A stretch of 12,759 nucleotides of DNA, taken from NCBI GenBank assembly GCA_002179805.1, contig NAVB01001162.1, forward strand, positions 1-12,759. Reading direction: 5' to 3'. Both the position numbers and the translations under genes were made by a program. The notes under the pieces are model-generated. The model did no database searches and was not told the origin of the DNA. It worked only from the letters and a program-made list of their open reading frames with translations. Positions 6,894 through 12,759 of this stretch are shown in pieces. How positions within the stretch are numbered: position 1 is the first letter of the stretch; each line of letters starts with the position of its first letter. Source of the stretch: Acanthamoeba lenticulata (taxonomy: Eukaryota; Discosea; Longamoebia; Acanthamoebidae).

Positions 6894-9532
6894 CTAGTAG
6901 GGGCAGGACACGGTTTCCTCCTGTCCAGCGTCGTTGACGACGAAACGCAGAGTGGAGCCGCACGGGCCGCCCTCGCACTGGTACGTCCAGATGCCGGGGG
7001 CCCAGCCAGCCACCATCGCCTTCCAGCCTCGGCCGTTCCCGCTGTCAATCCGCACCGCGTGGGATCCTGAACCAGTCAATCCGCCAGGAGGTAAGCAAGA
7101 GCCTGAGCCTCTCTTGCTACATGTTACGTTGTCGTGTTGCAAGAGAGAGGGGAGACGTCGTGAGAGGAACCTGGAATTGAGATGCCAAGCCACCACTTGT
7201 TGGAGCCCTGGAGGAACGTAAACTCGGTTCCACGACTTCCACGGACGACGATCTGGCCGGATTGGTTGCTGTTCGAGGTAGTGGACGATGATGATGAAGA
7301 AGACTCAGTCATGGTGATGGGCGCGGCCACTTCGACTCGTCCTGCCACGATTGCGGGCGGAAGCGAGCCCGAACCAATGGTGGTCGGGTCCCAGAAGTTG
7401 CCAGAGAGAGCGAGGAGGCACAGCAGGTTGACGCAGTCCTCGTAGTAGTTCTCCTTCTTGTGCTTGATGACATCGTACATCTGCACAAACCACGCATCAG
7501 ACAGGTGGAACGATATCGCAGCCGGGGAGGACACAGCGACGCGCACGGACCTTATTGAGCCAAGCCTGGGCAGAGGGCACCGTCATGGCCGCCACGACGA
7601 ACGGCGTCGCAAAGAACGTGGAAAGGTAGTCACCGATCGGTCGCCCATCTGTTTCATACGAGAAGAAGTGGGCAAGTTAACGTGGGCGCCGCCTGCGTTT
7701 CACAAGCATGGCTACGCCATACCGAGGTGATAGCCGGCCTTGACGCCGTGCTGTGTGACGATCCATCGCACGAGCCGTTCCGCCTGCTGTGCGGCCACGG
7801 CGTCCCCGTTCAGCAGCGCTTGAACGCCTGTGCAGCAAGCGTCCGCCGCACGCTGGACCAGTCAGTTATGCCATTCGGCCAAGAACTGCAGCAATGCGCC
7901 ACTCTTTGCGTGCGAAAAGCCGAACCGAAGCGCCAAGGGATCCGGCCTGCATTGTAGAAGTAGGCTCCGTCATTGTTTCCTTCAAGGAAACCGGCTTGCG
8001 CTGGGCGATATGTCCCGCTCGAGCGGTCGTACTGCGTGAAGTCCGGGAGAAGCCCAGTGCGGCTGGCGTGCTCTCTATGGTCGGTCGGTGTGAGAATGCC
8101 AAGTGGTGAAATACTATGTCTGAGATGTACCTCTGGAGCTGGTCGGCAACGGACTGAGTGGCCCTCAGGACGGCTTCCCACAGGTGTCGACGCTGCTCGT
8201 CAAACCGCGCAAAGGCCTGGAAGTGGCCGTACATAAAGTCCGACACGCCTGCGCGAGCAAAGCGGGTTAGGGCCCGATTGGATAAACGCACTATTCCATT
8301 CCTATGTCGCGTCGTACGAGAGCTCCACTGGCTGAACTTGTCGGTTGATGTGGGCTGGACCCAGTCGCCCAAGAGCGGCAGCTTACTGTCTGGCCCGATC
8401 ATTGATGAGGCCAGCGCTGCGCAGACACGACAAATCACACACGTGAGCGTTGAGGCTCGAGGAAAGAAGCGACGTCAGCTGGAGGCGTGTCGATATCCCC
8501 ACCTTCGAGCTTGGTCAGGGCTTCAGCCCGGTAGTCGACCGCCCCACTGGCCCTAGAGCAGCCCCACTGCCGATCGGCCAGGATGAGACCTGTTGTCGGC
8601 TTGAGGTGTCAGCTTCCATGCGTCCGTATCGGGATCATTCAAGGGAGGACTGAAAGTAGCGGACCATAGGCAATGTCAGCATCGCCGTCGAACGCCGAGT
8701 TGTCGCCGCCGCGCGATCCGTCGGCGTTGACCTTCCATGCCATGTTCTTCGGGTTGATGGAGCTGGGGTAGTCCTTGCAGAAGAGATAAAGACCATCGAA
8801 GATCTCCTGAGCCTTGGGCTCATGACCGGCCATGGTGGCGGCAATGATCATCCCGAAACCTTGTCCCTCGGAGACCGTGGCGTCGCCATTGTTGTTCATG
8901 ATCACCTTGTATCGCGGCTTACCTGCCGAGCTCGGCTGTGAGCAACAGGACCAGAAGCGACCGTTTGTGGTTGAAGCAGAGACGTACCTGTGGACGCGCT
9001 CGTGCCGGCTTGCCTCAGGTAGGCGCCCTTCCAGTGGTCGTAGAAAGAACGCACGTCACGGTCCAGTTGCTCCTGCGTGACGTGGTTGGGCTTGGTTGTG
9101 CCACGCGCGTAGGGCACGTGCTGCGGGAATGGGAACGCTGCGCCGCCTGGGGTAGAGTTGGTGGCAGCTGCGCGAGTTGGTCGCGTAAGTGGCCACAGCA
9201 ACCACACAGCTCGAAGCAGAGAATGGAGGAACCTACGGCGCGCGGGTAGCGGTGGCATGTTCGGAACAGCAGGCGTGTGCCCGTGGTGCTGGTGGTGCTG
9301 GTGGAACGCGCCTCCGTGGTGAGGCGGTTGAGAGTAGGCCGCCCCAGAAACGAAACCGGGCTCATAGGCCGCTAGTCGCGCCTGCAGGTCATAGACCTGC
9401 TGCTGAAGCGACCCAATGATTTGGTCCTTGTGTGCACATGTCTGACAACCTACCGCGTAGGACGTCTTCACTTAGCGCTTGGGGGAAGGGGGAGAAGGGG
9501 AGAAGGAACTCTTTACCCATAGGTGCATACAT
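6894..9532 (-). CDS. Glycoside hydrolase family 8 enzyme with C-terminal expansin/CBM63-like module
   Basis: GH8 enzymes are inverting endo-glycanases acting on beta-1,4 polymers (cellulose, chitosan, xylan). Exons: 9532-9517, 9449-9237, 9167-8988, 8922-8665, 8589-8503, 8416-8318, 8248-8131, 8074-7926, 7827-7723, 7648-7551, 7480-7171, 7066-6894; 601 residues. A short coiled-coil-like helix (about 12-34) and a His/Pro-rich stretch precede the GH8 domain (about 110-473). GH8 landmarks in order: VSEGQGFGM (proton-donor Glu about 155), FDGDADIAYG (about 213), RVSDFMYGHFQAFAR (Asp about 288), TGLLPDF, NAGRIPWRFG, and YYEDCVNLLCLLALSGNFWDP. A poly-Ser linker leads to an 85-residue module (about 515-601) with the WWLGI, GRGWKAM and WAPGIWTYQ pattern of an expansin cellulose-binding domain. 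GH8 is mainly bacterial, so transfer is plausible. No signal peptide was found. The start is uncertain: the frame is open upstream to a possible acceptor at 9578, and a mini-exon ATG at 9677-9672 could precede it. Confidence 0.85.
9168..9236 (-). other. 69-nt in-frame, stop-free intron (or hydrophobic coding segment) of the GH8 gene
   Basis: On the minus strand it runs GTAGGT to CGCGCAG and is a multiple of three without stops. Read through, it encodes an Arg-Arg start followed by a hydrophobic run (FLHSLLRAVWLLWPL). The codons (TCT, CTT, CGA, CCA, ACT) are unlike the C/G-ending codons of the flanking exons, so I treat it as an intron. Retention would add a weak membrane-anchor-like segment before the catalytic domain. 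Confidence 0.6.
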
Positions 9533-9968
9533 GATGATGTTGTTTTTGTGGTAGTGCTTGCGCGATGCTTCCTTCTCCTGTGGCCACACGTGAGTTTGGA
9601 TTGTAAGGAATGCAACCTAACGGCCAATCATTTGCTTGACTCTCCGAGTTTTCTTCCTGCCCGGAATTTACCGGCATCTTCCGCTTGGGCGCACAAGGCG
9701 CCGGGTGTAGAGCCACGACAAGAGCAGGAAGAGTCACAGGAATGCACGCCAGGCCAAGAGGACGATCCGCGTGTCGCTGCGTGGCCGTGGTGCGCCCGCT
9801 TGGATTTCTTGCACTTTGAAGGGACCACGTGACGAGAGACACGGTTTAAATTGTGAACGACAGCGTCGGATCATCATTCACAGTCTTGCACTTCGACCCG
9901 ATCGAGTCAGCGCCCCACCTCACCAGCAGCCCCTTTTTTTCCTACACCACCATCCCCCAAGCAGCAAC
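9533..9968. promoter_or_regulatory. Divergent intergenic region between the GH8 gene and the charged-protein gene
   Basis: The two genes point away from each other, so this stretch should hold both promoters and leaders, plus any 5' exon of the GH8 gene. Visible elements are a CACGTG hexamer at 9826-9831, a TTTAAA (TATA-like) at 9845-9850 about 119 bp before the plus-strand ATG, and a pyrimidine-rich leader at 9921-9960. Open frames on the minus strand here begin only with GTG and lack family similarity. Confidence 0.5.
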
Positions 9969-10418
9969 ATGTCGGCCCCTCACGTAAACCAGGAGACCCT
10001 CGCGCAGGAGACTATGCCCGCGGACAAGGTTAACCCGATGCCCAGCAAGCTGGACGAACAGCTCGAGGAGCGCACCATCGAGAAGACCGACACTACCGCT
10101 ACGACCGATGCTGAGTCGCTGGCTGGCAAGAAGCGCGATCGCGAAGGCGAGGAGAAGACCGAGGGCGGCGCTCTCGACCTCCAGAAGCAGCTCCAGGAGG
10201 GTGAGGGCAGCAAGGAGGACGAGTCCAAGAAGGACGACGAAGTCAACCTCGAGAAGAAGGACGAGCTCATCGGCCAGGACAAGCTCGAGCAGCCGGTTTC
10301 CAAGAAGCCCAAGCTGGACGAGGACGCCACGCCCGCGGCCGCTGATGCCGCAGCCAACAAGGACCTTGACGCGCCTGCCGAGGCCCCTAGGCAGGATCTG
10401 GCCGCGGCCAACGAGTAA
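9969..10418 (+). CDS. Small highly charged, probably disordered nuclear protein (149 aa), unrecognised family
   Basis: A single exon of 150 codons from ATG 9969 to TAA 10416-10418. I do not recognise the family. The protein is almost wholly Lys, Glu, Asp, Ala, Gln, Thr and Ser, with essentially no aromatic or bulky hydrophobic core, so it should be intrinsically disordered. Two basic patches stand out: AGKKRDREGEEK (about 58-69) and VSKKPKLDED (about 117-126), the latter resembling a monopartite nuclear localisation signal. The Ala-rich tail ends in acidic and amide residues. Codon use is extremely C/G-ending (AAG, GAG, GAC, CTC), which suggests strong expression. The overall look recalls prothymosin-type or histone-chaperone-like acidic proteins, but that is composition only. 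The start is the first ATG after a pyrimidine-rich leader. Confidence 0.8.
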   Translation: MSAPHVNQETLAQETMPADKVNPMPSKLDEQLEERTIEKTDTTATTDAESLAGKKRDREGEEKTEGGALDLQKQLQEGEGSKEDESKKDDEVNLEKKDELIGQDKLEQPVSKKPKLDEDATPAAADAAANKDLDAPAEAPRQDLAAANE

Positions 10419-10846
10419 GCGAGAGAAAGAGAGTTGACGAGCACGGTGAGCGAGCCACGGGCGAGCAGCCCAGGCGGGGAAGGGTTTGGATTGCCATTGG
10501 GATATCCACAGTGGATATCCGACGCCGTCCTTTTGGCCGTGTGCTAGCGCTTTCAGCTCTCTTCTGTGTACCTCACGTCACTTCTTCAAACAACGTTTTG
10601 AACAACACCTCCTTTGGATCCACATCTGGTCTGGCTTGCTGTTGAAGTTGATGAAATTTCTCCGCTATCGGGAAGGAAGCATAATTTCCATTCGATGGTG
10701 CCTTGTCCACCACCCCCTTGAAAAGTAGGCGAGCGCTGCAACTGCGATCAGCACGTCACATCCACGCCATGAGTGCTCGCGGCTGCCTTAAACGCAGGCC
10801 CTGGGGCGCGCTCAGAAGAAAGCTACCCAACAACAACCTGCGTACA
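10419..10846. other. Intergenic region: 3' UTR of the charged-protein gene and promoter of the DUF2945 gene
   Basis: No supported coding sequence. It contains a near-perfect 21-nt palindrome at 10500-10520, 82 nt past the upstream stop codon. No AATAAA was seen for the upstream gene. An ATG at 10769 is in frame with the next gene and would add 26 Arg/Lys-rich residues, but its codons (AGA, AGA, CTA, AAA) are not like those of real exons here. Open frames starting at TTG or GTG in this stretch look random. Confidence 0.6.
10500..10520. repeat. 21-nt palindrome, 10-bp perfect arms around a single A
   Basis: The sequence is GGATATCCAC-A-GTGGATATCC. Both arms are exact reverse complements and each holds a GATATC. 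It sits in the probable 3' UTR of the charged-protein gene. It could be a hairpin in the transcript, with 9 bp of stem once a loop is allowed, or a site for a dimeric DNA-binding protein. Confidence 0.75.
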
Positions 10847-11162
10847 ATGTCCCACAGCACGACAACACTAGAGTTTGAGCCTGGCGAGAAGGTGGCCTTC
10901 GCTCGTTGAAGCCTGAAAGATGGTTCAACTCATGCGTTGGTGGTGTGAACCACAGGTGGAGTGGAACAGCGCGTCAGGGCCCGTCGTCGGCACAGTCGAA
11001 AAGAAGCTGACCGAGCATGTCAAGATCAAGAGCCACAAGGTGGCTGCATCGGAGGAGAACCCCGAGTACCTCGTTCACAGCGACAAGACTGGTGCACGAG
11101 CTGCCCACAAGCCTGAAGCGCTCACCAGCCTCGACCGCCCCAACGAAGGCTCGCACGCGTAA
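10847..11162 (+). CDS. DUF2945 / Hva1-TUDOR domain protein (83 aa)
   Basis: Two exons, 10847-10891 and 10956-11162, with a 64-nt intron (GTGGCC...CCACAG) at 10892-10955. Splicing joins FEPGEK to VEWNSASG, restoring the opening GDKVxWNSxxG pattern of the DUF2945 family, a small SH3/Tudor-like barrel named from a fungal hypervirulence-associated protein and common in bacteria and fungi. Further family marks are VVGTVEKKLTE, HKVAASEENPEYLVHSDKTG and AAHKPEALTSL. The molecular role of the family is unsettled, so I give none. Length fits the family's 60-80 residues. The domain begins right after the ATG at 10847, which I prefer; an in-frame ATG at 10769 would add a basic N-terminal extension. The stop at 11160-11162 is followed within seven bases by a poly(A) signal. 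The intron holds an in-frame stop, so read-through would truncate the protein. Confidence 0.88.
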
Positions 11163-11168
11163 CAAAGA

Positions 11169-11174
11169 AATAAA
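11169..11174 (+). terminator. Poly(A) signal AATAAA of the DUF2945 gene
   Basis: A canonical AATAAA starts seven bases after the stop codon. Cleavage some 10-30 bases further would fall between this gene and the stop of the convergent NSUN2-like gene at 11246, leaving a very short 3' UTR. Confidence 0.6.
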
Positions 11175-11245
11175 AGCCTCTCTTGTCGACTGAAGCCTGC
11201 CGCACTACAGGGATGGGAAATAGGGTCGATTGTCACGTGATCGAA

Positions 11246-12759
11246 TCACTGCTGAGGGGCCGTCTCGGGGGCCATCGTGCTCGTCTCGTTGCCGCTGCTG
11301 CTGCTGCTCGAGGAGGAGGTCTCCTGTGGCTGTTCCTTGCCGGCATCCGAAGAGGTGGCAGCAGGCGCCGTCGTCGTTTCAGCGGGCTTGAGCCCCAAGA
11401 GGGCCATCCACGACCGCCTCTCCTGCTTGCTCACCAGCAGATGGGCTGAGGTACGCGCCTTCCAGCCGCACGCCAGCATGGGCCTGCACCAGCACGAATA
11501 CGCACCAGACACTCAGGAATGTTGCGGAAATCATAAAAATAAAAAATGGGCCATCACGTACTCCTCCTGGTCAGCCAGCTTGCACACAAACACGCAGCAG
11601 CCAGACTCTGCAGGCCACGGACATGATGACCCCATGTCAGCAGTGCACAGAGGAGAGAGCAACTGGGTGGAGGAGCGCGCACCGAGGGGGTCGAGCTGGG
11701 CCTTGGTCTCGTCGGCAAAGGAGTCCAGGAAGGGCGTGTCCTCGACGACGAGGCGGGCCATGTCGTCAAACGGGACGTTGACGATGCGCTTGGTGAGGTA
11801 AGGGAACAGCCACTCGAGGCCCTCTTGGCACGGGCGGTAGTGGCACTTGGCGTCCGGCGGGGCGTGCTTGACCAGCAGCCGCACGCCCGTGTTGACCACC
11901 AGGCTGAAGCGGTTCGTGTTGCGCCACAGCACGTCGCTCACGGCCTTGGAGATGAAGTAGATGCGCGGCGATCCCTCGCCGCGCGCCATCAGCTGCTGCT
12001 CCGGGAAGTTGTCCTTGATCCCAAAGTACTCCCTGTTCAGCCCCACGCCCTTTATTGTTAATACTGTCGCCGGTCGTGTGGCCGAAGACTGCCGCGCGAG
12101 GGCTGAAGCGGCTCAGGGCTTCAGGAGGGCGAACGTACTTGACTAGAGCCCACTCGGCGGTGAGCGCATCTGAGAGCGGCAGATAGGGCTCTTCCCTGCT
12201 GCCGGGGCTCTGCCGCCGCCGCCTGAGGTCCTTCTTGGGCTTGGAGGCCTGTCCGCCAGCTTCAGCTTCGTCGCCTCCGGCCTCGGCTTCCGCTTCAAGG
12301 TCCATTGCACCGGCCTTGGAGGCTTCGGCCGCCGCGGCCTCGCTCTCCTCCTTGGCTTGCTCGGGCTCGTCGGCCTTGTCCTTGCCCTTCACGTCGCTGT
12401 CGTCTGCGGCGGCCGCGGCGGTGGTCTGATCCTCGCCAGTCGATGGCTTGGCGGCAGGCGGGTCGCTGACGCCCTCATCCTCGCCGGCCACGGCCGGCAT
12501 CTCGCCCACCTTCTCGATGACGGTGATGAAGAACCCGCCCGTGTCCTGCAGATGCGGGAACACACGCACGCTGCCCACGCAACGCCACGTCAGCAATCTC
12601 GTAACTTCACCGCGTCTGCGACCTGCGAGGGCCGTTGTCATGTGTGCGTCTCATACCAGCGCTCCAGGTGGAGGGTATCGAGTTCCTCGGGGGCGGGCGC
12701 GAAGCAGGTGGCCGGGATCGAACCCTGGCGGCGCTCGGGCAGGTCGGCGTGGGCGGCGT
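11246..12759 (-). CDS. NSUN2: NSUN2/Trm4-type RNA (cytosine-5) methyltransferase, C-terminal part (runs off right edge)
   Basis: SAM-dependent enzyme that makes 5-methylcytosine in tRNA and other RNAs, mainly in the nucleus. Visible exons: from the window edge to 12657, 12570-12139, 12032-11683, 11607-11562, 11483-11246; introns of 86, 106, 75 and 78 nt. The first junction joins LDTLHLERC to VRVFPHLQDTGGFFITVIEK, the family's end-of-catalytic-domain motif. A long acidic Ala/Glu/Lys-rich linker follows, then the NSUN2-specific C-terminal region: EYFGIKDNFPEQQLMARG, RIYFISKAVSDVL, VVNTGVRLLVKH, CQEGLEWLFPYLTKRIV, and near the end PMLACGWKARTS with RRSWMALLGLKP. It finishes with a Ser/Gln/Thr-rich tail encoded partly by CAG-type triplets. 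The C-terminal pattern favours NSUN2/Trm4 over other NSUN types. The catalytic cysteines lie off the window. The gene ends 83 bp from the convergent DUF2945 stop codon. Confidence 0.93.

Noticed and set aside
7853..7902. A 50-nt intron (GTGGCG...GTCCAG) in the GH8 gene
   Set aside because: It keeps the frame but inserts non-family residues after the IPWR motif. Donor 7925 with acceptor 7828 gives RIPWRFG-VQALLNGD, a much better GH8 fit.
7866..7935. Protein-like reading (FGFSHAKSGALLQFLAEW) in another frame of the GH8 locus
   Set aside because: It overlaps the conserved NAGRIPWR exon and then the intron, ends in a stop, and cannot be joined without losing the GH8 motif.
8158..8653. Overlapping plus-strand open frames opposite the GH8 gene
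   Set aside because: They cover GH8 exons and introns on the other strand and have no domain sense or good start context.
10486..10728. 80-codon plus-strand open frame between genes 4 and 5
   Set aside because: It has a non-ATG start, crosses the palindrome, has mixed codon use unlike real exons here, and resembles no family.
11277..11801. Plus-strand open frame of 174 codons opposite the NSUN2-like gene
   Set aside because: It is a shadow of the Ser/Gln-rich tail and of introns on the minus strand; the opposite frame is firmly supported by family motifs.

Overview
The window looks like nuclear DNA from a free-living amoebozoan; Acanthamoeba is my best guess. The reasons are GC-rich coding sequence with a strong preference for C/G-ending codons, genes packed a few hundred bases apart, many short GT-AG introns (about 42-115 nt), and the gene set itself (ER Hsp70, F-box/WD40 protein, bacterial-type glycoside hydrolase, NSUN2). 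No organism-specific marker is present, so the species is an inference. All exon structures were built by hand from reading-frame continuity, splice consensus and protein-family fit.

Layout. (1) 1-1245, minus: N-terminal 378 residues of BiP/GRP78, running off the left edge. Its upstream region carries an exact mammalian-type ER stress element (CCAAT-N9-CCACG). (2) 1694-6630, minus: a 20-exon gene for about 1,150-1,165 residues that appears to join an armadillo array, a PB1 domain, an F-box and a seven-bladed WD40 propeller. It is probably a ubiquitin-ligase (SCF) substrate receptor of unusual build. (3) 6894 to about 9532, minus: a 12-exon glycoside hydrolase family 8 enzyme with a C-terminal expansin/CBM63-like module. 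(4) 9969-10418, plus: a small, highly charged, apparently disordered, probably nuclear protein, divergent from the GH8 gene. (5) 10847-11162, plus: a two-exon DUF2945/Hva1-TUDOR protein with a clear poly(A) signal. (6) 11246 to the right edge, minus: the C-terminal part of an NSUN2/Trm4 RNA cytosine-5 methyltransferase, convergent with gene 5.

The genes do not form an operon-like set; they cover ER folding, ubiquitin signalling, polysaccharide degradation and RNA modification. The most notable items are the ARM-PB1-F-box-WD40 fusion with its run of symmetric phase-1 exons, the ER stress element upstream of BiP, and the GH8/expansin-like enzyme with an unclear N-terminus. I saw no tRNA, rRNA, transposon, CRISPR array or viral gene.
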